From Clostridiales bacterium (GTDB taxonomy: Bacteria > Bacillota > Clostridia > Christensenellales > Borkfalkiaceae), in the NCBI GenBank assembly GCA_015069495.1, contig SVIN01000003.1:25771-89770 (forward strand): DNA of 64,000 nt, given 5' to 3'. A model generated the notes under the pieces. The model did no database searches and was not told the origin of the DNA. It saw only the letters and a list, made by a program, of their open reading frames with translations. Made by a program: the position numbers and the translations under genes. Positions 1 through 9,333 of the stretch are shown here, in pieces; the first letter of the stretch is position 1; each line of letters opens with the position of its first letter.

Positions 1-1138
1 GAATAATCACAGTATTATGCGTATTTCTGCAGCCAATTAAAACGGATTCTTTTTCATTCGTATAAATAATACATCCCGTTTCCGTATAAGAAATTCTGCT
101 TTCAAACGGTTCATAATGAAAATCATCTTCCGCTACCACATAGCTAATCCAACCATTTTCATCAAGGCTTCTCTTTGTTACCTGTGTTTTTGATTTATCA
201 TATACTTCTTTTAAATTGTGACAAAGATCAAACGCTGCTGTCCCAATTTTTTCTATGTTCTCACCGATTTCTATAGAATACAACTCGTTGTGTCCCGCAA
301 ATGCCCATTCAGCAATTTCCTTGACTTCATACGTATATCGGTTTCCTTTTTCATCCATAATCGTTGCTTCTGCAGGAATGATAACCCGACGCGCGTATTT
401 CTCAGGGCCAAGACAAATGGCGTATGGGTCTTCAAAATCATGTTTCACGTGCGCAAATTTCAAGATAGTTAAATCACACCATTTACAACAGCCTTCATAA
501 TATACATGGTCACTAAACGGCAATTCTTCCGGTTCATCCAATACAACCAAACAGCGTTCGCAATACGCCGATCCCGTCGCACCATGCGTACAACAAGTCG
601 AATCAAACCCGCCAAGCGTTACTTTTTTGTGCCCGAGTGCGGGATAAAACTCATAATTCAATTCCATATCGCAACCAATACAAAAAGTGCGCGAATACCC
701 TGTTGTTAAACAAGTAGGCTGTTGTGACGTTGTCATGAATACATGGTCAATTGGCCAATCCCCCTGCTGATGTCCTTGATCACCACAAGACGGGGCACTT
801 GAAGTATTATCCGCCTCACCCATCTCCGACGAGGTATCGGACGAGCTATTTAACGAATCATTCGGCAAATTCACAATACTGTCTATAGACGTTATATCCA
901 ACGTTGGAATCTCCACTATATCGCTGCTTATAAAAATCGAGGAAGAATCCGATTCCCCTAAGCAAGAGGATTGCTCGCTTTCTGATGCAGTAGATGACAC
1001 TTCTTCTACGGATGAATCTGTGCTTATTGAGAAGTAATAATCGGGATTGTCATTACCTTTGCACGCAACAAATATCATAGTACAAAGTATACATAATATA
1101 GCCAATAGCCATAAGCTTTTTCCGCTTTTTACTTTCAT
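1..1138 (-). CDS. LRR (BspA-type) lipoprotein, C-terminus cut by window edge
   Basis: The ORF track misses this frame because it has no stop inside the window; I translated it from the ATG at 1138 and it stays open to base 2. It begins with a lipoprotein signal peptide (MKVKSGKSLWLL...) and a lipobox ending FVAC, so it is probably anchored to the outer face of the membrane. A low-complexity Ser/Glu/Asp linker follows (about residues 30-100), then a Cys-rich stretch with the C..C and PALGH pattern found in many clostridial surface proteins, then a leucine-rich repeat of the BspA/LRR_5 kind (IGTAAFDLCHNLKEV). An AAGGA ribosome site lies 7 bases before the start. Function unknown; binding or adhesion is a guess from the LRR class. 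At least 379 residues are present. Confidence 0.75.
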   Translation of the reverse strand, partial: MKVKSGKSLWLLAILCILCTMIFVACKGNDNPDYYFSISTDSSVEEVSSTASESEQSSCLGESDSSSIFISSDIVEIPTLDITSIDSIVNLPNDSLNSSSDTSSEMGEADNTSSAPSCGDQGHQQGDWPIDHVFMTTSQQPTCLTTGYSRTFCIGCDMELNYEFYPALGHKKVTLGGFDSTCCTHGATGSAYCERCLVVLDEPEELPFSDHVYYEGCCKWCDLTILKFAHVKHDFEDPYAICLGPEKYARRVIIPAEATIMDEKGNRYTYEVKEIAEWAFAGHNELYSIEIGENIEKIGTAAFDLCHNLKEVYDKSKTQVTKRSLDENGWISYVVAEDDFHYEPFESRISYTETGCIIYTNEKESVLIGCRNTHNTVII

Positions 1139-1164
1139 AATCGTTTCCTTGGTATATAATATAT

Positions 1165-1198
1165 GAAAACACCCTTGGCTTGAACCAAAGGCGTTTTA
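1165..1198 (-). terminator. Intrinsic terminator downstream of acpP
   Basis: On the minus strand AAAACGCCTTTGG and CCAAGGGTGTTTT form a 13-pair stem (two G-T pairs) around a 6-base loop, with the T-run built into the 3' arm. It lies between the acpP stop and the lipoprotein start, so acpP is probably monocistronic. Confidence 0.7.
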
Positions 1199-1209
1199 TA
1201 AACAAAAAA

Positions 1210-1437
1210 TTATTTGGTAAGCTTTTCAATCTCTGTAGCCACGTCCGCAACGGTAATCAAAGACTCTACTTCCTCATCAGGAATCATAATTCCATATTCG
1301 GATTCAAGTTGACCAAGAAGTTCAACAACATCCAAAGAGTCAGCACCGAGATCATCAACGATCTTTGCATCGGGGGTTACCTTTTCCAAAGGAAGGTTAA
1401 GAGATTCTGCAAGCATTGCTTGAATTTTTTCTAACAT
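1210..1437 (-). CDS. acpP: Acyl carrier protein
   Basis: This 75-residue acidic protein carries growing acyl chains in type II fatty acid synthesis in the cytoplasm. The DSLD motif (Ser about residue 34) is the site of 4'-phosphopantetheine attachment, and the four-helix pattern and length fit AcpP. The start is the ATG at 1437, behind GGAGG; an overlapping ATG six bases upstream is out of frame and stops after two codons. A consensus promoter precedes it and a terminator follows, so it is transcribed alone rather than in a fab cluster. The PPTase at 43438 is the likely activating enzyme (inference). Confidence 0.95.
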   Translation of the reverse strand: MLEKIQAMLAESLNLPLEKVTPDAKIVDDLGADSLDVVELLGQLESEYGIMIPDEEVESLITVADVATEIEKLTK

Positions 1438-1479
1438 TTCATTATCCTCCGTAATGTTAAATCAAAATTTGATATTCAT

Positions 1480-1508
1480 ATTGTAATATAAAATATCACA
1501 CTTGTCAA
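1480..1508 (-). promoter_or_regulatory. Sigma-A promoter of acpP
   Basis: Minus-strand TTGACA (1503-1508), a 17-bp spacer and TACAAT (1480-1485). Between the promoter and the ribosome site is a short palindrome, ATCAAAATTTGAT (1461-1473), that could be an operator; its binding protein is unknown. Confidence 0.8.
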
Positions 1509-1538
1509 GTATTTTTGGATAAAATCTCGGTAAAGTGG

Positions 1539-3710
1539 TTATTTCGTTTTCATTTTCATGGAAAGACCGATACGATTTTTCTTAACGTCTACTTCCTTTA
1601 CGCGCACTTTAACCACTTGACCAACCTTCAATACTTCAGACGGATGGCGAATATATCGTTCAGTAATTTCAGAAATATGTACCAAACCGTCCTGATGGAC
1701 ACCGATATCGATAAATGCGCCAAAGTCGATAACGTTACGGACTGTACCAGTCAATTCCATACCAACTTTCAAATCCTCAATCCCCATAATATCTTTACGC
1801 AAAGTAGGCGCGGGTAAACCTTCACGGATATCTCTGCCCGGTTTCATCAATTCGGTAACGATATCGGAAAGAGTAGCACGGTCCAGTTCTGTTTCCTTTG
1901 CTGCCTTTTCTTCGCCATATGCCTTGATTTTTTGACGAAGATCATCAATTCTGCGCGCTTTTACATCCTCTTTGGTGTAAGAGAACAACGCCAACAATTT
2001 TTCCGCTTTTGCGTAAGATTCAGGGTGAACTGCTGTATTATCCAAAATGTTTTCACCACCATCAATACGCAAGAAACCCGCGCATTGCGTGTACGCCTTT
2101 TCGCCAAGTTTAGGAACTTTTAACAACTGCTTACGCGATTTGAATTTGCCGTTTTCTTCACGATAAGCAACAATATTTTTTGCCACAGCAGAGTTAAGCC
2201 CCGCGACAAATTTCAACAAAGAAACGCTTGCCGTGTTCAAGTCCACCCCAACGCTGTTTACACAGTCTTCCAAAACCCCCGACAATGCGCCGTCCAGACG
2301 TTTTTCGTTCATATCGTGTTGATATTGACCAACCCCAATCGATTTCGGGTCAATCTTAATCAATTCTGCCAAAGGATCTTGCAGGCGGCGGGCGATTGAT
2401 ACCGCACTGCGCGCAGTAACGTCGTAATCGGGGAATTCTTCCGCGCCGAGTGCGCTTGCAGAATATACGGAAGCCCCCGCCTCGTTTACGATTACGTAGC
2501 CGACTTCTCTGCCCGTTTCCGCTTTAATTTCCTTGATCAATTCCGCAATGAAAATTTCACTTTCTTTGCTTGCCGTACCATTACCGCAAGAAATAACCTC
2601 GACCGCATATTTTTCAATCAATTTCTTTAAAACGACTTTTGCTTCCGCCGTTTTGTTTTGCGGGGGCGTAGGGAATACGACCGTCTTATCCAATACTTTA
2701 CCCGTACCGTCTACTACACAAATTTTACAACCTGTACGGAATGCAGGGTCCCACCCCATCGTAATTTTATCCTTGACGGGTGGTTGCATCAAAAGCGGCT
2801 TCAAATTGACTTCAAACATTTTAATGGCTTGTTCACTTGCATCGTCAAACAACTGCGCACGCACTTCACGTTCTACCGAAGGTGCAATCAAACGGTCGTA
2901 ACCATCTTCCGCCGCTTCTTTGACAATGACACTGCTTTCCCCACCGTCTTTGAGGAAGCTTGCGCCCGTGATACGTTTCGCAAAATCCGTATCTACAACA
3001 ATCGAAACCTTCAAAAATTCTTCCTTTTCCCCGCGATTTAAGGCAAGAACACGGTGGCTTTTGATTTCGGAAACGGGTTCTTGGTATTCCGCATACATGC
3101 CGTATGTTTTCGTTTCATCTGCCTCCGCTTTGCCTTTTGCATAAGCGGAAACAATTTCCCCATGTTTAAAGAAGAAATTACGCAATTTTTTACGTGTTGC
3201 CGCATCATCGGAAATAATTTCCGCAATGATATCTCTTGCGCCGTCGATTGCATCGTCTACGGTTTTTACTTCTTCAGTGATGTACTTTTCCGCCTCTTCG
3301 CGTACTTTAAAAGATTTATCTTGCGCTAAAATTGCATCCGCAAACGGTTGTAACCCCTTCGCAATAGCAACCGAGGCGCGCGTTTTACGTTTCTGCTTAT
3401 AAGGACGGTAAATATCTTCCACTTCCGTCAAAATTGCAGCCTTTTCCAATGCAAGGCGGATTTCTTCCGTCATTTTACCTTGTTCCGTAATTGCGTTGGC
3501 TACTTCCTCTTTACGCTTTTCCAAATTACGAAGATAGGTAAGACGATCAAACAAATCTCTCAAAATTTGATCGTCGCAACTGCCAGTCATTTCTTTACGG
3601 TAACGCGCGATAAAAGGAATTGTATTTCCTTCGTCAATCAGCGATACAATATTTTTTACGTGCGTAGGATTTAAGTTAAATTCTTGCGTAATCGTTTGTA
3701 AAATGTCCAT
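1539..3710 (-). CDS. tex: Tex family S1 RNA-binding protein
   Basis: At 723 residues this matches Tex/YhgF in length. The order is an N-terminal helical region, a YqgF/RNase H-like domain around residues 320-450 (CVVDGTGKVLDKTV), helix-hairpin-helix repeats (VGVDLNTASVSLLKFVAG, about 490-560) and a C-terminal S1 domain (about 640-715, TVRNVIDFGAFIDIGVHQDG). Tex proteins bind nucleic acid and are linked to transcription and RNA handling; the exact role here is not shown by the sequence. The ATG at 3710 follows AAGGA by 7 bases and sits 10 bases after the upstream alkD-like stop, suggesting co-transcription. Confidence 0.93.
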   Translation of the reverse strand: MDILQTITQEFNLNPTHVKNIVSLIDEGNTIPFIARYRKEMTGSCDDQILRDLFDRLTYLRNLEKRKEEVANAITEQGKMTEEIRLALEKAAILTEVEDIYRPYKQKRKTRASVAIAKGLQPFADAILAQDKSFKVREEAEKYITEEVKTVDDAIDGARDIIAEIISDDAATRKKLRNFFFKHGEIVSAYAKGKAEADETKTYGMYAEYQEPVSEIKSHRVLALNRGEKEEFLKVSIVVDTDFAKRITGASFLKDGGESSVIVKEAAEDGYDRLIAPSVEREVRAQLFDDASEQAIKMFEVNLKPLLMQPPVKDKITMGWDPAFRTGCKICVVDGTGKVLDKTVVFPTPPQNKTAEAKVVLKKLIEKYAVEVISCGNGTASKESEIFIAELIKEIKAETGREVGYVIVNEAGASVYSASALGAEEFPDYDVTARSAVSIARRLQDPLAELIKIDPKSIGVGQYQHDMNEKRLDGALSGVLEDCVNSVGVDLNTASVSLLKFVAGLNSAVAKNIVAYREENGKFKSRKQLLKVPKLGEKAYTQCAGFLRIDGGENILDNTAVHPESYAKAEKLLALFSYTKEDVKARRIDDLRQKIKAYGEEKAAKETELDRATLSDIVTELMKPGRDIREGLPAPTLRKDIMGIEDLKVGMELTGTVRNVIDFGAFIDIGVHQDGLVHISEITERYIRHPSEVLKVGQVVKVRVKEVDVKKNRIGLSMKMKTK

Positions 3711-3720
3711 AAATTTTTCC

Positions 3721-4401
3721 TTATTTGTTATAATTTTCTATTTTTAAAGACCGTAAAAAGTCTTTTTGGTTTTGAGTTAAACGCAAACTTTCGATTGCTT
3801 TTTGAATGGCTTTATTATGTGTTTTTGCATCCGTAATATGCCGTTTGAGAAGCTCTACCCCGCACTCGTATTCTTTTATAAGAATTTCTGCTATGAGCCA
3901 AGCAACCGCCATATAAACGTAATAATAAGACGTATCCGCCTTTATGATAAAACTTTCTATATCGGATAGATATTCTTTTTTTATATATTCATTCAAGAGT
4001 ACTACCAAGGGATATCGTTGCTGATATTCACCGCCTTGCGCAAACGTTGCTTGTAATACGGGCAAAAACACCTGCTTGTGTTCACGAATGCATTTCACCT
4101 TAAAACTGTCGCAAAGCGCCCAATTATCCATCCAAGAAACACAATCGTTTAGATGCACAAGAAATTGTTCGTACGGCAATTGCGATACCTGCGTCAGTTT
4201 AATAAATACAACTTCATAATATTCGTTGGGAAACGATAAAATCTCTTCCATATTCGCCATATATTGTTTGGCGATTTTTCGCAGCATCGGGGTTCGCACA
4301 CCGAGAATGATTCGTTCGGTAAAAATCAACCGCCGTTGAAAATTGGCAAAAGATTCGTCCGCGTAGGATTGTAATAGTTCAATAAAGTCCAAATACTTCA
4401 T
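3721..4401 (-). CDS. DNA alkylation repair (AlkD-like, HEAT-repeat) protein
   Basis: This resembles the AlkD family of HEAT-repeat glycosylases that excise bulky or cationic alkylated bases without base flipping. The family pattern is visible: LGVRTPMLRKIAKQY near the N-terminus, MDNWALCDSF mid-protein, YYVYMAVAWLIAE, and NKAIQKAIESLRL near the C-terminus. I chose the internal ATG at 4401 because GGAGG lies 7 bases upstream and the family starts there; the ORF track's start at 4428 adds nine unlikely residues. The start lies inside the end of the glycosylase gene (23-base overlap), so the two repair genes are translationally coupled. Length 226 residues. Confidence 0.85.
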   Translation of the reverse strand: MKYLDFIELLQSYADESFANFQRRLIFTERIILGVRTPMLRKIAKQYMANMEEILSFPNEYYEVVFIKLTQVSQLPYEQFLVHLNDCVSWMDNWALCDSFKVKCIREHKQVFLPVLQATFAQGGEYQQRYPLVVLLNEYIKKEYLSDIESFIIKADTSYYYVYMAVAWLIAEILIKEYECGVELLKRHITDAKTHNKAIQKAIESLRLTQNQKDFLRSLKIENYNK

Positions 4402-4870
4402 CGAGCGCCCTCCGCCAAATTTCTTCATTATATCGCGGATTTGCGGGGCTTGTCGAAGGCATCTTCGCGTATGATATGGTTAAATTGGCATAATCTTCCA
4501 TAAAAAGTTGATAAGACAGCGCGCCGTTTAACAGTATCTTTTCAATGGGCGCATTGTTGATAACTTCGCTTAAATCCGCTTTCACAGCGTTTTTCACTGA
4601 TGCATCTGCCGACCCGATGATTTCACAGGATACAACCATATCCCAAAGCGCGATTTTGCGCCTTCTTAGAAAGTCTTTCTTCCCCTCGATTGTATCAGGT
4701 ATCGATTCCTTGAAATACCCGCACAGCATTCTCCAAAAGCGATTTTGTTTGTGTCCGTAATAAAAATCGATTTCACGGCTTTTTACCGATGGGAAACTAC
4801 CCAAAATCAAAACACGGCTCTCCTTATCGAATACAGGCGCAAAACCGATTTTACGATTATCCGTTTCCAT
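4379..4870 (-). CDS. DNA-deoxyinosine/uracil glycosylase family protein
   Basis: This 163-residue protein belongs to the uracil-DNA glycosylase superfamily and most resembles the deoxyinosine (hypoxanthine) glycosylase subgroup. Visible features are the N-terminal GSFPSVKSREIDFYYGH block with NRFWRML, the central GSADASVKNA segment, and the C-terminal MPSTSPANPRY motif. It would remove deaminated bases to start base excision repair. It lies 2 bases after the M16 peptidase stop and overlaps the AlkD-like gene, forming a small repair pair. A Mug-type specificity is possible; the exact substrate cannot be told from sequence alone. Confidence 0.82.
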   Translation of the reverse strand: METDNRKIGFAPVFDKESRVLILGSFPSVKSREIDFYYGHKQNRFWRMLCGYFKESIPDTIEGKKDFLRRRKIALWDMVVSCEIIGSADASVKNAVKADLSEVINNAPIEKILLNGALSYQLFMEDYANLTISYAKMPSTSPANPRYNEEIWRRALDEVFGLY

Positions 4871-4872
4871 CG

Positions 4873-6111
4873 TTATAAAGCAAACGGTTTATCGGTATTC
4901 CCTACCAAAGCAACCGCCTTTTTACTCTCGTCAAACATGACAGTCAAAGCCTCTTGTGCGTCTTGATAAGTCATTGCATTCAATCGATTTAACTTGTCTT
5001 CAAAGTCAAATATTTTATTGAAATTCAGCATATATTTCCCATAGAGAAGCATCTGTGAGTTGCTGCTCTCGTTGCTGAAAAACATCCCTGCTTTCATTTG
5101 TTCGCGACTGCGCATAAATTCATCTTCGGTGATCCCTTCTTTTTTCATAGTGGCAATAACCGTATTGATTGCATCGTACGCTTCTTGCGCATTGGCAGGA
5201 TTTACCCCCGCATAGATATTTTGCGTTGCGCATTGAGGGAATGGCGACAAATAGGAATACACCGAATACGCCAACCCACGTTTTTCACGCACTTCTTGGA
5301 ATAATCTTGCACTCATCGAACCGCCCAAAATAGAATTCAATGCATTGACCACGTCTTCACGATTATCTCCGCGAGGTACAGACGGATAGGCAATAGCAAG
5401 ATGCATTTGCTCGATGGGTTTTTGTTTGACTAAACTCTTATGGCAGGTAATAACGTTGGGAGTTCTTGCCTCGAAACATCCTTTTTCCAACGTACCGAAA
5501 TAGCTTTCCACAAGCGCCTGCGCGGTTGTAAAATCAATGCCGCCTGCAAAGGAAATTACGATATTCTCAGGACAATATCTCGCTCTTTTATAACGTTGCA
5601 TATCATCCACGGTAAAACTTTTGACGTTTTTCGCCGTACCGAGAATATTTCGGCCGTAATTTTCCGTGCCGTAATAGGCTTGCGCAAGCAAATCCAAGCA
5701 CAAATCTTCAGGCGTATCTTCATTCATGGAAATTTCTTCACAAACCACCCCTTTTTCTCTTTCCATCTCCTCTTCAGGGAAAGTGGAGTTCAAAAAAAGG
5801 TCGGACAGAAGCTCAAAACACGACACGGTATGATCGGACGTACACTTGGAATAATAGCAGGTCAAATCCTTACCCGTAAACGCATTCACCTGCGCTCCCA
5901 AGCGGTCGAAAGCATCCGAAATCTCAAAAGCATTACGCTTATGCGTACCCTTGAATTGCATGTGTTCGATAAAATGAGAAATCCCATCTTCCGCATCCGT
6001 TTCCGCGCTTGCGCCCGTTCCGACGAGAATCCCCATCGTAACCGACATCAAGCCTTCCATTTTTTTCACAACGAGCCGTAACCCATTTTCATATTTCTTT
6101 TCGTAAACCAT
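4873..6111 (-). CDS. M16 family zinc metallopeptidase
   Basis: A single-unit M16 (pitrilysin/MPP-like) peptidase of about 412 residues. The inverted zinc motif HFIEH (HxxEH) is near residue 50 with the distal glutamate in CEEISMNEDTPED; the C-terminal half shows the usual GLAYSVYSYLSPF inactive-lobe motif. M16 proteins degrade peptides or process precursors; the substrate here is unknown. The track starts at 6120, but the second ATG at 6111 lies 8 bases after AAAGGA and just past the upstream stop, so I prefer it. It directly follows the deacetylase gene, an arrangement common near pnp in Firmicutes, although pnp is not in this window. Confidence 0.9.
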   Translation of the reverse strand: MVYEKKYENGLRLVVKKMEGLMSVTMGILVGTGASAETDAEDGISHFIEHMQFKGTHKRNAFEISDAFDRLGAQVNAFTGKDLTCYYSKCTSDHTVSCFELLSDLFLNSTFPEEEMEREKGVVCEEISMNEDTPEDLCLDLLAQAYYGTENYGRNILGTAKNVKSFTVDDMQRYKRARYCPENIVISFAGGIDFTTAQALVESYFGTLEKGCFEARTPNVITCHKSLVKQKPIEQMHLAIAYPSVPRGDNREDVVNALNSILGGSMSARLFQEVREKRGLAYSVYSYLSPFPQCATQNIYAGVNPANAQEAYDAINTVIATMKKEGITEDEFMRSREQMKAGMFFSNESSNSQMLLYGKYMLNFNKIFDFEDKLNRLNAMTYQDAQEALTVMFDESKKAVALVGNTDKPFAL

Positions 6112-6112
6112 A

Positions 6113-6847
6113 TTATCCATCCTTTTGTATATTTTGTGAAACCGTCACGGTTTCCAAACCATTCGATTGGTAAAATTTCAATATATCTTCTAAAGCATCC
6201 GCTGTTTCCTTCATGGGATGCATCAAGATAAAATCACCAATCTGTACGTTTTTTGTCGCGCGCGTGTAAATAACTGCCGCGTTTTTATCCCGCCAATCGA
6301 CGGTGTCCTTAGACCATAAAATCGTCGTCATTCCTAAAGCGTTTACAGCCTGTAAAGTATAATCGTTATATGCGCCCGAAGGCGGGGCAAACAAGGTTGG
6401 TGCACAACCGATTGCCATTTCGATAAAACGATTGCATTCGGCAATTTCCTTTTGGTTATTCAGCAAATCCAATTTATTATGGTCCTTGTGAAAATAGCCA
6501 TGATTGCCAATTTCATGTCCTGCCGCATAAATATCCCGCAAGCAATCCACGTTATCGTCCGCCCAACAACCGCCGATAAAAAAGGTTGCCGTTGCCTCAT
6601 ACGCTTGTAAAATGTCTAAAATGCGGTATACCTCTTCCGTCCCCCAATACACGTTAAACATCAAGGATACACCCTTGGCATTTTCCCCCGCTTGACGGTA
6701 AATTTTCACCTCGTTCGTTTCCGCGGAAACCTCCTCATCAATCGGTGCCAAGCACAACGCACCAAGAGTGAGAATTAGTGTCCCCAAGATGATATTACTT
6801 GCCAACTTCATACGAATTACATGCGGTAAATTCTGCATTTCTCTCAT
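6113..6847 (-). CDS. Polysaccharide deacetylase family protein (PdaB-like)
   Basis: A NodB-homology carbohydrate esterase of about 244 residues with one N-terminal membrane or signal segment (IILGTLILTLGALCLA), so it probably acts outside the membrane. The metal-binding pair is in GNHGYFHKDH, a substrate-groove motif in FAPPSGAYND, then LWSKDTVDW and FILMHP. The first motif, usually FD.AWG in PdaB proteins, reads FNVYWG here, so the usual catalytic aspartate appears as asparagine. PdaB-type proteins act in spore cortex formation in Bacillus, which fits the sporulation gene elsewhere in the window. Start is ambiguous: TTG 6850 (7 bases from AGGAG) or ATG 6847 (10 bases). Confidence 0.8.
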   Translation of the reverse strand: MREMQNLPHVIRMKLASNIILGTLILTLGALCLAPIDEEVSAETNEVKIYRQAGENAKGVSLMFNVYWGTEEVYRILDILQAYEATATFFIGGCWADDNVDCLRDIYAAGHEIGNHGYFHKDHNKLDLLNNQKEIAECNRFIEMAIGCAPTLFAPPSGAYNDYTLQAVNALGMTTILWSKDTVDWRDKNAAVIYTRATKNVQIGDFILMHPMKETADALEDILKFYQSNGLETVTVSQNIQKDG

Positions 6848-6922
6848 CAAAAAGCCACTCCTGAAAAAGTATTTTTATTTATCATATTTTTTATCTTTTC
6901 AGGATATGCTTTTTAGAACTTG

Positions 6923-9322
6923 TTAACGAATTTTAACGATGGTAACCCCTGTTTCCCCTTCGCCGTATTTACCAAGACGGTATTCGGCAACGTTGCGGTG
7001 CGTACGTAAATAATCGTGTATTCCCGCGCGGAGTTTTCCCGTACCGACACCATGCACAATGCGCACTTCTTCCAAGTTCGCAATAACGGCAGAATCGATA
7101 AACGCTTCCACCTCGGGCAATGCTTCGTGCACGGTCAAACCGATGACGTTGATTTCCAAGGTAGGTGCAGGCTTGGGGTTGAGGGATTTTTTCACCTGCA
7201 CCCGTTCGTCCGCTTTCTTCGTTTGCCATTTCTTTTTAGATACAGTTTGCGTTTTTGTTTCCCGAATTACAATCGACAAATCGGAAATTTTACAACGCAT
7301 ACGCAAACTTCCGCAAAGAACCTCTGCTTCCCCTTTTCCATGACGAATATTCAACACCTCGCCTTCCTGCCCGAAAGTTTTCACAAAAACCTTGTCGCCA
7401 ATCTGTAATCTATCGGCTTTTACAGGCGCGTATTGCGGTGTATTTTCCTCTTCCTCATCACTTTCATACACTTTATCGGAAAGCTTATTTTTCAGCGTTC
7501 TTGCCTTGATTAAATCATTTTCCGATAAGCGTTCCTGCGCGAATATATTTTCAATTTCACGTAAAATTTCTTCCGCATCAGCGGCGCGTTCGTTAATGAT
7601 ACGGCGGGATTCAGCCTTGGCAGAAACGTACAATTTTTCCTTTTCTTTTTTCAGCTTCTCACGCTCGCTTTCCAAAATCTGCAATTTTTCATGCCACTCA
7701 GCTTTCAATCGATTGCTTGCCAACAAAGCTTCTTCCGCTTGAATACGGCTTTCTTCCGCACTACGCACGATATTTTCAAATTTTTGCGCGTCTTCGGAAA
7801 GGTTAGACAAAGCATCTTGTAAAATGCTTTCTTTTAACCCTAAACGACGTGAAATCGCAAGCGCGTTACTCGACCCAGGCAACCCAATATGCATCACGTA
7901 TAAAGGTTGTAAAGTATTCGCGTCAAATTCCATGCAAGCATTTTCAATACCTTTTGCTGCAAAGGCAAATTCCTTTAAGGCTGTATAATGCGTAGTGACT
8001 ACCCCTGCACACCCTGTATCTAAAAGATGGGATACAATAGCCTTTGCCAATGCTTGCCCCTCATCGGGATCGGTACCACCGCCCAATTCGTCAATTAAAA
8101 CCAAACTATTTTGATTCGCTGAATTAACGATATTGATAATATTGGTAATATGCGAAGAAAATGTCGATAAACTCTCCTCGATACTTTGCGCATCGCCTAC
8201 GTCACAGAAAATTTCTTCAAAGGTAGACAACGTAGCGCGTTTTGCGGGGATAAACAAGCCGCACATTGCCATCAGGCAAAACAGTCCGACCATTTTCAAG
8301 GTGACCGTCTTACCGCCCGTATTTGGACCGCTTATCAAAAGAAAACGATAATCTTTTCCAAGAGAAATGCTGACAGGAACAACTTTTTTGCGGTCAATCA
8401 ATGGATGTCTTCCACAATCAATATCAATGACTCCGAAACCGTTGATTTCAGGTTTTACGCAAGACAATTTATATGCATATTCCGCGCGAGCGTAATAGCT
8501 GTCAATTTCCTCCAACACCTCGATATCTACCGCGAGTTCGTCGCTCATAAAGCCAACTCTGCGGGAAAGTTCACCCAAGATTCGTTCCACTTCCTCTTTT
8601 TCGTCGATTTGCAAGGAGCGAAGCTCGTTATTCATTTCCAAAATTTCTTCGGGTTCAATAAAGAATGTCGCCCCGCTTGCCGAACGGTCATGGATAAACC
8701 CTTTGATATTTCGCTTATATTCAGCGCGGACGGGTAATACGTAACGGTTGTCACGCATGGTGATAATACCGTCTTGTAAATATTTCCCCTCGCTCCCCAC
8801 CAAATATTCGGACAAGCGAGAACGGATGCGTTCATTCAACAATCGAATTTCACGGCGAAGGCTGTACAGCTTATCGCTGGCATAATCGCTCACTTCGGTA
8901 TCATTTAAAATCTTCGTGCGTATATCTTCTTCTAAATTCGCATCGAAATACAATCTATCCGACAACAAACGCACCTCTGTAATCGAATCATCCGTCACCC
9001 CTTTGATAGAGGTGTAAGCAATACGCGCAGAGCGTAACAGATTTTCCGCCTTTAACAATTCACCGCATGTCAAAGCCGAACCTTTTTTCGCACGTCCCAA
9101 TTCATCGGAAAAAGCGGGGAAAGATTCGATTTTGGAAATGCCATGCTGAAACAACAAGGTAAGACATTCTTCCGTGGTATTCAAACGGCGTTTTGCTTCT
9201 TTGGGGTCGGAAGCGGGTTCTAAGACCTGCAAACGCTGTTTCCCACCGTCCAAAACCGCATATTCTGCCGCAAGCGATAAAATTTTATTCAATTCTGTTT
9301 TTTCAATCGCTCTTTGATTCAT
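6923..9322 (-). CDS. mutS2: MutS2 ATPase/endonuclease with Smr domain
   Basis: This is the MutS2 paralogue, not mismatch-recognition MutS: it lacks the N-terminal mismatch domains and ends in an Smr nuclease domain (about 725-799, GLTVHEALPEVEAFID and VHGVGTGKLR). The ABC-type ATPase shows Walker A GPNTGGKT and Walker B LVLIDELGGGTDP. A coiled-coil stretch rich in Glu/Lys (about 515-620) lies between them. MutS2 has been linked to suppression of recombination and to rescue of collided ribosomes. I prefer the ATG at 9322 (MNQRAIEKTEL), which follows AAGGA by 5 bases; the track's TTG at 9337 overlaps the U32 stop and has no ribosome site. Confidence 0.95.
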   Translation of the reverse strand: MNQRAIEKTELNKILSLAAEYAVLDGGKQRLQVLEPASDPKEAKRRLNTTEECLTLLFQHGISKIESFPAFSDELGRAKKGSALTCGELLKAENLLRSARIAYTSIKGVTDDSITEVRLLSDRLYFDANLEEDIRTKILNDTEVSDYASDKLYSLRREIRLLNERIRSRLSEYLVGSEGKYLQDGIITMRDNRYVLPVRAEYKRNIKGFIHDRSASGATFFIEPEEILEMNNELRSLQIDEKEEVERILGELSRRVGFMSDELAVDIEVLEEIDSYYARAEYAYKLSCVKPEINGFGVIDIDCGRHPLIDRKKVVPVSISLGKDYRFLLISGPNTGGKTVTLKMVGLFCLMAMCGLFIPAKRATLSTFEEIFCDVGDAQSIEESLSTFSSHITNIINIVNSANQNSLVLIDELGGGTDPDEGQALAKAIVSHLLDTGCAGVVTTHYTALKEFAFAAKGIENACMEFDANTLQPLYVMHIGLPGSSNALAISRRLGLKESILQDALSNLSEDAQKFENIVRSAEESRIQAEEALLASNRLKAEWHEKLQILESEREKLKKEKEKLYVSAKAESRRIINERAADAEEILREIENIFAQERLSENDLIKARTLKNKLSDKVYESDEEEENTPQYAPVKADRLQIGDKVFVKTFGQEGEVLNIRHGKGEAEVLCGSLRMRCKISDLSIVIRETKTQTVSKKKWQTKKADERVQVKKSLNPKPAPTLEINVIGLTVHEALPEVEAFIDSAVIANLEEVRIVHGVGTGKLRAGIHDYLRTHRNVAEYRLGKYGEGETGVTIVKIR

Positions 9323-9333
9323 ATTTATCCTTA

